Below, one piece after another: positions 23,023-31,847 of a stretch of DNA of 39,172 nt. Under the pieces are notes generated by a model that saw nothing but the letters and a program-made list of their open reading frames with translations, made no database searches and was not told where the DNA came from. The position numbers and the translations under genes were made by a program. Source of the DNA: Hadesarchaea archaeon (GTDB lineage: Archaea; Hadarchaeota; Hadarchaeia; Hadarchaeales; WYZ-LMO6); contig JAPDJF010000053.1 of NCBI GenBank assembly GCA_029259185.1, positions 1 through 39,172 of the forward strand, written 5' to 3'. Position 1 is the first letter of the stretch. The number at the start of each line of letters is the position of its first letter.

Positions 23023-24060
23023 TTGAACCACCCAGGTAAAAAAGCTTCTCTTTGGATCATCCTGATCGCTGGATTGATATCTTCAATTATTTTCTCCACC
23101 GTGGTGGGTTCTGCAGGCATTCCCTTTCCCGATGTCTGCAATGCGCTTTTGAGTAAGCTCCCGGTGCTGAACAAACTCGCAGGTCCAGTTCCCGCCACCT
23201 ACGAAACGATAATATTTCAGATCAGGTTGCCTAGGATCCTCCTAGGAGCGATGGTGGGGGCGGGTTTAGCTGTTGCAGGTACCGTACTCCAAGCGTTGTT
23301 CAAAAATCCGATGGCAGAACCCTATATAATCGGGGTCTCTTCCGGAGCCTGCCTGGGGGCCACGCTGGCCTTTCTGACCCCAATCAGCTCGGGGTGGTTC
23401 GGATCAAGCTGGGTGACGTTGATGAGTTTTCTGGGAGCAACCGTAACGCTCTATGTTGTATACAACATAAGCAAAATCGGGGGGAAAGTACCGATCGAAA
23501 CGCTGTTGTTGGCCGGAATAGCCGTGGCTTCCTTTCTCTCCGCCATAACAACGTTTTTAATGGTCCAGGCCGGTGAAGACCTTCACAAGATATACTTCTG
23601 GCTGGTTGGATCCCTGTCGGCCAAAGGGTGGGCTCAAGTGGAAGTGGCATCAGTGTGTGTGATAGTGGGAATCTTTGTTCTATATCTCTTCGCGCGAGAT
23701 CTGAATGTTATGCTCACGGGCGAGGAATCGGCCAGCCAGCTCGGAGTGGAAGTCGAAAGATCAAAAAAAGTGGTTCTCGCCGTGTCCACACTCGTCACCG
23801 GAGCAGCGGTATCGGTCAGCGGAGTGATCGGATTTGTGGGACTAGTCACGCCCCACATGATGAGGATTCTGGTGGGACCCAACCATTACACACTTATCCC
23901 TGCATCGGCTCTAGCTGGTAGCATAACCCTAACCCTTTCTGACACCGCGGCACGAATGATTTTCTCCCCCCAAGAGATTCCGGTAGGGGTAGTAACTGCT
24001 CTCTTCGGGGTACCGTTCTTCCTCTATCTCCTCAGGAAACGGAGGAAGGCGATGTTTTAG
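23023..24060 (+). CDS. btuC: Corrinoid ABC transporter permease (BtuC-like, FecCD family)
   Basis: 345 residues with about ten hydrophobic helices. FecCD hallmarks: RLPRILLGAMVGAGLAVAGTVLQALFKNPMAEPYIIGVSSGA, GEESASQLGVEVERSKK (coupling-helix region), and GVIGFVGLVTPHMMRILVGPNH. Start is TTG at 23023, with AAGGA just before it; there is no better in-frame ATG. It ends at the GTG of btuD without a gap. Confidence 0.95.
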   Translation: MNHPGKKASLWIILIAGLISSIIFSTVVGSAGIPFPDVCNALLSKLPVLNKLAGPVPATYETIIFQIRLPRILLGAMVGAGLAVAGTVLQALFKNPMAEPYIIGVSSGACLGATLAFLTPISSGWFGSSWVTLMSFLGATVTLYVVYNISKIGGKVPIETLLLAGIAVASFLSAITTFLMVQAGEDLHKIYFWLVGSLSAKGWAQVEVASVCVIVGIFVLYLFARDLNVMLTGEESASQLGVEVERSKKVVLAVSTLVTGAAVSVSGVIGFVGLVTPHMMRILVGPNHYTLIPASALAGSITLTLSDTAARMIFSPQEIPVGVVTALFGVPFFLYLLRKRRKAMF

Positions 24061-25413
24061 GTGACGAGCGTGGGGGAGGTCACTTTAAAAATAGAGAACG
24101 TCGAATGCACCTACGGCACCACCAGAATTCTCAAAAATATCAGTTTCGAAATCAAGCCAGGAGATTTCGTCGGTCTGATCGGTCCAAACGGTTCTGGAAA
24201 AACGACCCTCCTCAAGAGCATCAGCAGGGTGCTGAAACCACGTGTTGGTATAGTACTGTTGGATGGGAAGGACGTTTACACCCTCAAAGCGAAAGAGGTG
24301 GCAAAAAAGGTAGGAGTCGTCCCCCAAGAAACCCCAATTCCGTTTCAGTTCACGGCTTTGGAGATAGTGCTGATGGGACGCACCCCTCATCTGGGATGGT
24401 TGGAAAGCGAGAAGGAGAGGGATTACGAAATAGCGAGGACTGCCATGAAAATCGCCAATTGTCTGCATCTCTCCGATAGGATATTCGCGGAACTCAGCGG
24501 GGGGGAGAAACAGCGGGTTCTGATCGCGCGCGCTCTGGCACAGGAGCCAAAGGTTCTGCTGCTCGACGAGCCAACCGCGCACCTCGACATCAACTATCAG
24601 GAGGAAATATTGAACCTCCTCAAGCGTCTGAGCGGAGAAAAACTGACGATCTTGGCCGTTTTCCACGATCTCAACCTAGCCGCTCGATACTGTGACTCCC
24701 TCATCCTGCTGAACCAAGGGGAAATAGAAGCCATAGGAACTCCCGAAGAGGTTTTGACACCTGAAAACATCAAACGAGTTTACCGGATAGAAGTACTCGT
24801 AAAACGGCACCCAATAACGAATTCGCTTTACCTCATCCCCTTCCTGACTTCGAATCCGCAAACCGATGCTTGTGACGATTTTACGGTCCATTTGGTGTGC
24901 GGTGGGGGAACGGGAACACCTCTCATGCATTCCTTACTCAAGCAGGGGTACAGGGTAACGGTTGGTGCGGTGAGCACACTCGATACCGATTATGAGGCGA
25001 CTACGTATCTGAATGTCCCCGTCGTGACCCTTCCACCCTTTTCTCCCGCAAGCGATGATGCCCACAGGATACATCTGGAACTCGTGGGGCGGGCGGATGC
25101 CGTGGTGCTCACCGATGTCCCCATCGGTTGGGGAAACCTAAAAAACCTAGAGGCGGTTGAGGTTGCCCTGAGGAAGGGAATCCCGGTGATAATGGTTGGA
25201 GAAACACCCTTCGAAAAGCGGGATTTCACGGGGGGAGAGGCCCTGGAGCGTTTAATCCGTCTAAAAGATGAAGGGGCAATATGCGTCAAAAGTTTGAACG
25301 AAGTTTTGACCGTGATCGAGACGCTGAGAAGATCGTGCAGGGCATGCAGGGGTAAGAGCACCCAAAAACCGTTATCTGAGGCGAGAGGACGGCCCCTAGA
25401 AGCCTTTGAATAA
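24061..25413 (+). CDS. btuD: Corrinoid ABC transporter ATPase (BtuD-like) with extra C-terminal domain
   Basis: 450 residues, about 190 more than a plain BtuD. The ATPase is complete: Walker A GPNGSGKTT (41-49), Q-loop VVPQE, signature LSGGEK (145-150), Walker B VLLLDEPTAHLD and H-loop FHDL. After about residue 265 a separate alpha/beta domain follows: HLVCGGGTGTPLMHSLLKQGY, ADAVVLTDVPIGWGN, GIPVIMVGETPF. It looks Rossmann-like with a glycine-rich loop. Similar tails occur on BtuD of some haloarchaea; I know no assigned function, and it does not look like CbiZ. The last 25 residues contain CRAC. Confidence 0.92.
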   Translation: MTSVGEVTLKIENVECTYGTTRILKNISFEIKPGDFVGLIGPNGSGKTTLLKSISRVLKPRVGIVLLDGKDVYTLKAKEVAKKVGVVPQETPIPFQFTALEIVLMGRTPHLGWLESEKERDYEIARTAMKIANCLHLSDRIFAELSGGEKQRVLIARALAQEPKVLLLDEPTAHLDINYQEEILNLLKRLSGEKLTILAVFHDLNLAARYCDSLILLNQGEIEAIGTPEEVLTPENIKRVYRIEVLVKRHPITNSLYLIPFLTSNPQTDACDDFTVHLVCGGGTGTPLMHSLLKQGYRVTVGAVSTLDTDYEATTYLNVPVVTLPPFSPASDDAHRIHLELVGRADAVVLTDVPIGWGNLKNLEAVEVALRKGIPVIMVGETPFEKRDFTGGEALERLIRLKDEGAICVKSLNEVLTVIETLRRSCRACRGKSTQKPLSEARGRPLEAFE

Positions 25414-25427
25414 ACTCGGAGATGATC

Positions 25428-26414
25428 ATGGGACCCTGCGAAATCCAAAAAGGAAGGATCTTTGAAGAGATCGGCAGGAGGCTCGTGAAAGAGCTGGATG
25501 GAAGCGTGAAAAGAAATCCGGCAGATGCTATCCTGCTTTCAGGCGGACTGGACACTTCGATCCTCGCCTATCTGCTGTCCAAACGATCGAAGCCTACCGC
25601 TCTGACCGTTGTATTCGAGGGTGCCCCGGCATCGGATCTCCCTTACGCTGAACTCATGGCCAGACGATTAGATCTACCTCATTTCGTTCATACGTTCGGG
25701 AAAGACGAGTTTCAAGAAGCCGTTCAATTCGTGGTGAAAGTCATGGACTCGTTTGATCCAATGGAGGTCCGCAACAGCGTGGCGATCTATGAGGGCCTGA
25801 GGAGAGCGAGAGAACTGGGATTGAACACCGTTATGACTGGCGACGGGTGCGACGAACTTTTCGCGGGATACAGCTTTCTCTATTCTCTGAAACTCGATGA
25901 GCTCTCCTCCGAACTCCAGAAGGTGTGGTCCGTAATGGACTTCTCCTCCATACATCTAGCAAAAGCACTCGGGATGGAGGCCAAGCTTCCGTACTTGGAT
26001 CCGGAGTTCAAGCACTTCGCGATGAAACTCGATCCCATACTCAAAGTCGGGAAGAAAGACGGAAAACTATGGGGTAAGTGGATACTGCGCAAGGCGTTCG
26101 AGGATGTGTTACCGGAAGATGTCGTGTGGAGGATTAAGACCCCCATCGAGTGCGGATCCGGCACCACCATCCTCCCCAAGCTCTTCGATTCGCTCGTCTC
26201 CGACGCAGAGTTCTATGATAAAAAGAAGAAGTACCTCAAAGAGGACGGGATAAAACTCAGGACCAAGGAGCAGATGTACTACTATGAAGTTTACAGGAAA
26301 GTCGTGGGAGTCCCCCGCCGAACGAACCTAAAAGGCAAGGTTTGTCCTTATTGCAATTTTGATTTGCCTCCCATATCCACACACTGCCGGAGATGTGGGG
26401 CCTACCCGGTTTAA
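25428..26414 (+). CDS. Asparagine-synthetase-like ATP-pyrophosphatase with C-terminal zinc ribbon
   Basis: About 328 residues. The PP-loop LLSGGLDTSI and later MTGDGCDELFAGY, then LPYLDPEF match the AsnB synthetase domain, which adenylates a carboxylate and adds ammonia. The N-terminal glutaminase domain of AsnB is missing, so ammonia must be free or supplied by a partner. The C-terminus is a zinc ribbon CPYC...CRRC. ATG 25428 lies six bases after GGAG; an in-frame ATG at 25422 is also possible. It sits 14 bp after btuD and overlaps no other real gene. Substrate unknown; a corrinoid or protein carboxylate is conceivable. Confidence 0.85.
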   Translation: MGPCEIQKGRIFEEIGRRLVKELDGSVKRNPADAILLSGGLDTSILAYLLSKRSKPTALTVVFEGAPASDLPYAELMARRLDLPHFVHTFGKDEFQEAVQFVVKVMDSFDPMEVRNSVAIYEGLRRARELGLNTVMTGDGCDELFAGYSFLYSLKLDELSSELQKVWSVMDFSSIHLAKALGMEAKLPYLDPEFKHFAMKLDPILKVGKKDGKLWGKWILRKAFEDVLPEDVVWRIKTPIECGSGTTILPKLFDSLVSDAEFYDKKKKYLKEDGIKLRTKEQMYYYEVYRKVVGVPRRTNLKGKVCPYCNFDLPPISTHCRRCGAYPV

Positions 26415-26424
26415 GGTAGTGCGT

Positions 26425-27132
26425 ATGAACGTTTACCATATAACTTACGCCCCGGAAATTAAAACCGCAAGTCTCTATTTTGACGGTTGTAATTTCAATT
26501 GCTTAGGCTGCATCAGAAAAAAGACCATGTACGATGTCCATTTGAAAGCCAGATCAGGAAGTAAATCCGGTTTTCTGAGTTTGAACGAGGTTTTGAAAAT
26601 TTTGAACCGGATCGGGGCTCGAACGGTGATAATGATGGGCGGCGAGCCCACCATCGATCCAGAACTTCCCACCTTAGTCGAAAAGTTGCGGAAATCTGGG
26701 ATTTCCAGCGTTTTGTTGACGAATGGTTATGAGCTAGAGGATAAACTGCTGGAAAACGTGGACAGGATATGTGTGAGCATAAAAGCATGGTCCGATGAAT
26801 TACACAGAAAATTCACAGGAAAATCCAACAAAAACACGTTGAAAAACTTCAGAAAAATCTATGATTCGGGTGTTAGCTTGTACTCCGAATCCATATACAT
26901 CCCTAGCCTAGTCGAGGTGAGGGAGATCGGGAAGATCGCGCGATTCATTTCTTCGGTTGACCCTGAGATCCCGTATCGCATTGATGCTTATATCCCGGTT
27001 AACGGTTTATGGCGGGCCCCTACTTCTAAAGAAGTTAAAGAAGCTGTAAAAGAAGCGAAAAAACACCTGCGGAGGGTAACTTGTCTGTACGGCGACGAGA
27101 AGTTAAAATATGAGGTCCTTAACGTGATTTGA
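26425..27132 (+). CDS. Radical SAM protein of unknown specificity
   Basis: About 235 residues from ATG 26425; the longer reading frame 5' of it overlaps the previous gene and lacks homology-like sequence. The [4Fe-4S] ligands C22, C26 and C29 occur in FDGCNFNCLGCIRKKT, followed by MMGGEPTIDPELPTLV, the SAM-binding GGE motif, and SVLLTNGYEL, VDRICVSIKAW. It resembles activating-enzyme-like radical SAM proteins (PflA style), with no auxiliary cluster domain. It lies in the btuFCD plus-strand run between the amide ligase and the Dph6-like gene. The reaction cannot be deduced. Confidence 0.85.
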   Translation: MNVYHITYAPEIKTASLYFDGCNFNCLGCIRKKTMYDVHLKARSGSKSGFLSLNEVLKILNRIGARTVIMMGGEPTIDPELPTLVEKLRKSGISSVLLTNGYELEDKLLENVDRICVSIKAWSDELHRKFTGKSNKNTLKNFRKIYDSGVSLYSESIYIPSLVEVREIGKIARFISSVDPEIPYRIDAYIPVNGLWRAPTSKEVKEAVKEAKKHLRRVTCLYGDEKLKYEVLNVI

Positions 27133-27145
27133 AAAGTTGACCGAT

Positions 27146-27805
27146 ATGACTAAAGTGGCCGTATCGTGGAGCGGAGGGAAAGAGAGTTGCTTGGCATGCT
27201 ACAGGGCGATCTCACGGGGCCTTGAGGTTTCTCACCTTTTGAATTTCGTAAACAAGGGAAGCGAAAGATCGATGGGACACGGGTTGGATCCTGAGCTGAT
27301 CCTCGCACAGTCTCAAGCGATGGGGATCCCGCTCGTTCAGAGAGAGACTTCATGGGAGACCTATGAACGGAAATTCAAAGACGCCGTGCTGGAGCTGAAA
27401 CGGAGGGGTGTGAAAGGCATCGTGTTTGGTGACGTTGATCTTCAGGAGCACAAAGATTGGGTGGAAAAAGTTTGCAGGGAGCTCGATGTTGAGCCGGTAG
27501 AGCCTCTGTGGGGAGGTGATCCGATGGAACTTCTCAACGAATTCGTGAACGCGGGGTTTGAAGCAATCGTAGTCAGGGTCAGGGGAGATCTGCTTGGTGA
27601 GGAATGGCTGGGACGCAGGGTGAACAGAGTTTTTCTAAGAGATATAGCAAAGGAACCCATCCATCCGCTGGGAGAGAAAGGAGAATATCACACATTCGTT
27701 ACCAATGGGCCCATCTTCAAGCACCGAATAAGAATACTCGGAAGTGACAAGGTCGTTAAGGATGGATACCACTCTATGGTTATAAAGAAGTGGAGGGTGG
27801 GATAA
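27146..27805 (+). CDS. dph6: Diphthine-ammonia ligase family (Dph6-like)
   Basis: About 219 residues. The N-terminal PP-loop SWSGGKES binds ATP; the second block ERKFKDAVLELKRRGVKGIVFGDVDLQEHKDWVEKVC and the GEYHTFVTNGP motif are typical of Dph6, which amidates diphthine on elongation factor 2 using free ammonia. ATG 27146 gives the usual N-terminus; TTG 27137 is a weaker alternative. It is the third enzyme in a row here that could be an ATP-dependent amide former or partner of one. The family also includes uncharacterised paralogues, so the substrate is likely but not certain. Confidence 0.87.
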   Translation: MTKVAVSWSGGKESCLACYRAISRGLEVSHLLNFVNKGSERSMGHGLDPELILAQSQAMGIPLVQRETSWETYERKFKDAVLELKRRGVKGIVFGDVDLQEHKDWVEKVCRELDVEPVEPLWGGDPMELLNEFVNAGFEAIVVRVRGDLLGEEWLGRRVNRVFLRDIAKEPIHPLGEKGEYHTFVTNGPIFKHRIRILGSDKVVKDGYHSMVIKKWRVG

Positions 27806-27845
27806 AAGAGGCTTGATTTTAGCATTTCCGGTTACTGATAACTCC

Positions 27846-28076
27846 TTACTCCGATGGAGGACTCTTTTCTTTTTCTCCTTCTTGCTTCTTCCTAGAGAGG
27901 ATCTCCAAGTAAAGGTTCTTAAGCTCCTCCTCCTTCTTCCTCTCTTCTTCGGGGGAGGGCTTAGGTAGCTCAAGACTTTCTCCGCTCTCAGCTAACATCT
28001 GTTTGTACTTAGCTAGCTTGGCTTCCCTAGCGAGCTGTCTAGCTTTCAAAGCTTTTTGCCCGGTTTTTTTGGTCAC
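27846..28076 (-). CDS. Small charged helical protein, unknown function
   Basis: 76 residues rich in Lys and Glu (KALKARQLAREAKLAKYKQML, then SPEEERKKEEELKNLYLEIL). GTG 28076 overlaps the stop of the upstream winged-helix gene, with GGAGGTGA seven bases before it, so it is translated by coupling. No family is recognised. It may be a partner of the regulator encoded just upstream. Confidence 0.6.
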   Translation of the reverse strand: MTKKTGQKALKARQLAREAKLAKYKQMLAESGESLELPKPSPEEERKKEEELKNLYLEILSRKKQEGEKEKSPPSE

Positions 28077-28423
28077 TGCATTTTCACCTCCGAGGCTTCT
28101 CTCAACCAAAACTCTGCTTCTTTTCGAAGATCTCTTAGGTACTGACTAAACCCTTCGTAACTCAGGTAGTAAATTGTCTTACCGTTGATCCTTCTAGCAG
28201 CGATCATCCCGGTCTCTCGGAGTGGTTTGAGTAGGATATAAAAATGCTTTCGGTTCGCCGCCGAAAGTGGGTTGAGGTTCAATTCCCTCATGAGTTCTTC
28301 GATCCCTCGAGGGCCTTCCCTCAGCACCCTCAGCACCTTTCGCCCCTCAGGTATAAGGGATGAACTCTTGGGATGATTCCCGTATGCGAGTGTCAACAAC
28401 CTCTCGGCGCCGACATCCATCAT
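28073..28423 (-). CDS. Winged-helix transcriptional regulator (ArsR-like)
   Basis: About 116 residues with one winged helix: GRKVLRVLREGPRGIEELMRELNLNPLSAANRKHFYILLKPLRETGMIAARRINGKTIYYLSYEGF. The wing (RINGKTIYYLS) is clear. The start is either GTG 28429 or ATG 28423/28420, with GGTGA nearby. A TATA-like TTATTATAG lies about 35 bp upstream. It leads a two-gene unit with the small charged protein. No ligand-binding cysteines or histidine cluster are visible. Confidence 0.8.
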   Translation of the reverse strand: MMDVGAERLLTLAYGNHPKSSSLIPEGRKVLRVLREGPRGIEELMRELNLNPLSAANRKHFYILLKPLRETGMIAARRINGKTIYYLSYEGFSQYLRDLRKEAEFWLREASEVKMQ

Positions 28424-28429
28424 TTTCAC

Positions 28430-28653
28430 CTTTAGTGAGTTATTTCTCCTCTATAATAAGTAATTTTCTCATTTAAGCCTCCTTTATGAGTGATTTAATC
28501 CCCTTTCCAGAGTAATTATTCCATCACCTCTGGCTGTTCATCTTTCTCCGGATTCCCCTTCAAAAGGTAACTCGCCGATTCCATCCCCATGAAAAGAAGC
28601 ACTTCTCACGTTTTCCCATGCTTTCATTTTCGGTATGTTACTTTTCAAAAGTA
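28430..28653. other. Spacer between two winged-helix genes
   Basis: No sizeable gene. Next to the upstream regulator's stop is a perfect palindrome ACTTTTCAAAAGT (28640-28652). On the minus strand a very short frame (about 24 codons, MGMESASYLLKGN...) ends near 28520; I cannot support it as a gene. The AT-rich end near 28445-28465 holds the likely promoter of the downstream regulator. Confidence 0.4.
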
Positions 28654-29154
28654 TTAGTCTCCGAAGCCCACTATCACTCCTGTGACCTCTTTCTTAACCT
28701 CCTCCATCCGGTTCAAACATTTCCTCGCATTTCTCTCGATTTCATCCCCTTTCTCTAAGAGATCCCGAATTCTTTTTTCACACTCTGCCAGTCTCTCCAG
28801 CACCCATGGCTTATTTATCTCTTCTCGGAGGTGGCCTTTTACCTCCTCCTCGTATATCTTCTCAACTTGTGCCATCGTTTCAATTATTTCTCCCAAGTCA
28901 GAGAACTTTTCTAAAATGGATGCCAAGCTTTCCCCGAGATCGGTGAGTCTCACAAATCTTATCCTCCCTCTCTCTTCGGACTTTACAATCTTCAATTCTT
29001 CAAATTTTGAGAGGATCTTCAGAGTATGTGCAAAAGTGCTTTTTATCTCCCGAGAAATTACAGTAGGATAAGTCCCTCCAGATTTCTTTAAGACTAGGAG
29101 AGCGAGTGAAGGCTTTTCCTGCATGAAAATCGTCCAGATTCCTCCTTTCATCAT
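28654..29154 (-). CDS. MarR-like winged-helix regulator with C-terminal coiled coil
   Basis: 166 residues. The winged helix spans about 15-85 (ALLVLKKSGGTYPTVISREIKSTFAHTLKILSKFEELKIVKSEERGRIRFVRLTDLGESLA). The last 80 residues are a long helix (EEEVKGHLREEINKPWVLERLAECEKRIRDLLEKGDEIERNARKCL) that probably dimerises. ATG 29154 is supported by a TATA block centred 26 bp upstream, implying a leaderless mRNA. That TATA is present twice as a tandem duplication. Confidence 0.8.
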   Translation of the reverse strand: MMKGGIWTIFMQEKPSLALLVLKKSGGTYPTVISREIKSTFAHTLKILSKFEELKIVKSEERGRIRFVRLTDLGESLASILEKFSDLGEIIETMAQVEKIYEEEVKGHLREEINKPWVLERLAECEKRIRDLLEKGDEIERNARKCLNRMEEVKKEVTGVIVGFGD

Positions 29155-29169
29155 TATTTATTGTATATT

Positions 29170-29217
29170 TTCAAATAAATATTTTTTTCTCCATTCAAAT
29201 AAATATTTTTTTCTCCA
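29170..29217. repeat. Perfect 24-bp tandem duplication carrying a TATA box
   Basis: Two identical head-to-tail units (29170-29193 and 29194-29217), each TTCAAATAAATA followed by seven T and CTCCA. Read on the minus strand, each unit contains AAATATTTATTT, a TATA-like block. The inner one is centred about 26 bp before the regulator's ATG, the outer one 24 bp further upstream. Confidence 0.85.
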
Positions 29218-29315
29218 TGATTTCCCATTTTAATTTTTTATAATATATATATTCTTGTGAATAATCACTAAAAAGAATATTTCATTTTGAACACTTTGGA
29301 GAAGAGGTCTGAAGA

Positions 29316-29334
29316 CAGTAAAAAAATCAAAAAA
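29316..29334 (-). terminator. T-rich terminator after pyrG
   Basis: Directly after the pyrG stop, the minus strand reads TTGATTTTTTGATTTTTTTAC: two T tracts of six and seven. Runs of T without a strong hairpin are the usual archaeal termination signal. It closes the eight-gene pyrimidine operon. Confidence 0.5.
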
Positions 29335-30942
29335 TCAATGAGGGTGAACTTGTAAGGAAGCGCGGAGAAAAGCGTCGAACACCGGGGAGGGTCGGTTTGG
29401 TCTAGACTTAAACTCGGGGTGGAACTGAGTAGCAACGAAAAATGGGTGATCGGGGATCTCCAAGATCTCCATTCTCCGCCCATCGGTCGCTTTACCCGAG
29501 AATACCAGCCCTCCAGCGGTGAGCTTTTCTATGTATTCTGGATTAACTTCATATCGATGTCTGTGCCGCTCTGAGATCCGCTCCCTTCCATAAATCTCGA
29601 AAGCTTTGGTCCCCTTTTCAATTATTATCTCTGATGCTCCTAACCTCATGGAACCACCTAGGTGGGTTAAAGTTTTTTGCTCGGGTAGAAGATCGACTAC
29701 TGGAAAAGGTGTGTATGGATTTATTTCAGTACTGTTGGCTCCATCAAATCCCAAAACGTTCCTCGCGAACTCCACAACTGCTAACTGAAACCCAAAACAC
29801 AAACCCAAAAACGGAACTTTGTTCTTTCGAGCCCATTCGATCGCAATTATTTTACCCTCAGCACCTCTTGGCCCAAACCCGCCAGGTACCACTATCCCGT
29901 CACATTCCTCAAGTTCTGCTAGGGTTCTACTGGTCGACTTCTCTAACTTCTCAGCGTCTATCCACTTTACCTCCAGCTTTCCCTCATTTTTTCCTGCAGC
30001 ATGCCTGAGGGCTTCATGAATGCTTAGATACGTGTCGGTAAAGCGGATATACTTCCCGATCATTCCTATTTTCACAGGCTTATTCGCATGGTGCATACGG
30101 GCCAAAACGGTTACCCAATCTGAAAGTTCGGTATCTCGACTCCTCAACCCGAGCTTTTGAAGCACTATTGTGCTGAAGTTTTCATGCTCGAGAAGAATTG
30201 GCAACTCATAGATGTCTCCTACATCCAAAGCGTTGATGACCTCATTCTCCCAAACATTACAAAAGAGCGAGATCTTGCGTTTAACATCTTCTGTTAGTGG
30301 CTTTTCGGACCTGCATACTATTACATCTGGTGAGATTCCCAGTTCTCTAAGCTCTTTCACACTATGTTGGGTTGGTTTCGTTTTTTGCTCCCCTACTGGT
30401 CCCACTGTAGGAACTAAAGTGACATGGACAAACACAGTATTAGTCGGCCCCTCTTCCAATCTCAACTGTCGAACTGCCTCAAGAAATGGCATGCTCTCCA
30501 TATCACCCACCGTCCCACCGATTTCGATCAGACATACATCCGCACCACTCTTGAGAGCCACTTGCCTGATACGTCTCTTTATCTCGTCGACCACATGGGG
30601 GATTATCTGTACCGTACGCCCCAAGTATTCACCCTTGCGTTCCTTCGAAATGACCTCATAGTACACTTGTCCTGTAGTGATGTTGTGTTCTTTAGTGAGG
30701 TTAATGTCCAAGAACCTCTCGTAGTGTCCCATATCCAAGTCTATTTCTCCCCCATCCTCGGTCACAAAGATCTCTCCGTGCTCAAACGGATTCATCGTGC
30801 CAGCATCGATGTTGAGATAAGGGTCGATCTTTATGGCCGTGACTCTCAATCCCCTCGCTTGAAGCAGTTTTCCTAGCGAGGCCGTGGTTATCCCTTTACC
30901 TAGCCCGCTCAGGACCCCACCCGTGACTATGACGTACTTCAT
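29335..30942 (-). CDS. pyrG: CTP synthase
   Basis: Aminates UTP to CTP with ATP and glutamine. 535 residues: the synthetase domain (1-265) opens [27 protein letters not shown] and contains [25 protein letters not shown] and [11 protein letters not shown]. The glutaminase domain has the nucleophile elbow [18 protein letters not shown] and catalytic H and E in [11 protein letters not shown]. Start overlaps the pyrD stop by four bases. It is the last gene of the pyr operon, taking the pathway past UMP. Confidence 0.98.
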   Translation of the reverse strand: MKYVIVTGGVLSGLGKGITTASLGKLLQARGLRVTAIKIDPYLNIDAGTMNPFEHGEIFVTEDGGEIDLDMGHYERFLDINLTKEHNITTGQVYYEVISKERKGEYLGRTVQIIPHVVDEIKRRIRQVALKSGADVCLIEIGGTVGDMESMPFLEAVRQLRLEEGPTNTVFVHVTLVPTVGPVGEQKTKPTQHSVKELRELGISPDVIVCRSEKPLTEDVKRKISLFCNVWENEVINALDVGDIYELPILLEHENFSTIVLQKLGLRSRDTELSDWVTVLARMHHANKPVKIGMIGKYIRFTDTYLSIHEALRHAAGKNEGKLEVKWIDAEKLEKSTSRTLAELEECDGIVVPGGFGPRGAEGKIIAIEWARKNKVPFLGLCFGFQLAVVEFARNVLGFDGANSTEINPYTPFPVVDLLPEQKTLTHLGGSMRLGASEIIIEKGTKAFEIYGRERISERHRHRYEVNPEYIEKLTAGGLVFSGKATDGRRMEILEIPDHPFFVATQFHPEFKSRPNRPSPVFDAFLRASLQVHPH

Positions 30943-31847
30943 TTTTTCCCCTCCAAACTTCCCATTAGTATGTCTACACTTTCGAAGCCATATTCTTTTA
31001 GATACTTCGCAAGCCCTTCGGTTATTTCCGAAAAAACTTTAAGTCCTTTTATCGCCACCGCTGATCCAACCTGAACGGCTTTAGCTCCTGCAAGAAGGAA
31101 CTCTGTTGCGGTTTGCCAGTCCTTCACCCCACCACACCCTATTACAGGTATCGAGAGTTCTCTATACAGTTCATACACGCAACGGAGTGCTATTGGATGG
31201 ATAGCAGGACCGGAGAGCCCACCACAGATGCGTGAGAGTATAGGTTTACGTGAATACACATCGATTACCATGGCAGGAAGTGTGTTGATGGCTACTACGG
31301 CATCTGCACCCGCATCCTCCGCAACCAAGGAAGATCGTATCAGTTCGTCACAAAATCCCATCTTGACATGTACCGGTATTTTGAGTACTCCCCTAGTGTC
31401 CTTTACTATCCTCCGAACGAGCTTGGGATCCTTTCCTATCTCTAACCCGTGTTTTTTTACATGAGGACAAGAAAGATTCAACTCCACGGCAGCGATTCCG
31501 GCGTCTTCGGCGCTAGAGGCTATCTTCACGAATTCATCCGGGCCGTCACCGGCTATACTCACAATAACACGATTCTTCTCCTTTATCATCTGAAGATCGT
31601 TTTTCAAGAAATCCTTGTATCCCGGGTTCGCAAGTCCTACTGCATTCACCAGCCCCTCTTCTACTCCCACCACCACCGGGGTCTCGTATCCTTTTCTTCC
31701 TTTCAAGGTCAAGCTCTTCGTGACGACGGCCCCCGCGCCCTCTCTTAGTGCCTTCTCCAAGAGCGATCCGTGGCTCAAGATCCCAGAAGCTAGCATCACG
31801 GGATTGGGGAGGACGAGTTTACCCAACTTCACCGTAAGTCTTGACAT
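30939..31847 (-). CDS. pyrD: Dihydroorotate dehydrogenase, class 1B catalytic subunit
   Basis: FMN-binding TIM barrel oxidising dihydroorotate. 302 residues: [72 protein letters not shown] and [27 protein letters not shown]. Presence of pyrK in the same operon makes it the NAD-linked heteromeric class. It overlaps pyrC by 29 bp, which is long for this operon. Confidence 0.96.
   Translation of the reverse strand: MSRLTVKLGKLVLPNPVMLASGILSHGSLLEKALREGAGAVVTKSLTLKGRKGYETPVVVGVEEGLVNAVGLANPGYKDFLKNDLQMIKEKNRVIVSIAGDGPDEFVKIASSAEDAGIAAVELNLSCPHVKKHGLEIGKDPKLVRRIVKDTRGVLKIPVHVKMGFCDELIRSSLVAEDAGADAVVAINTLPAMVIDVYSRKPILSRICGGLSGPAIHPIALRCVYELYRELSIPVIGCGGVKDWQTATEFLLAGAKAVQVGSAVAIKGLKVFSEITEGLAKYLKEYGFESVDILMGSLEGKK

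Noticed and set aside
24850-25413. BtuD C-terminal domain as CbiZ
   Set aside because: I could not find CbiZ-like motifs; the glycine loop and alpha/beta pattern fit a different fold.
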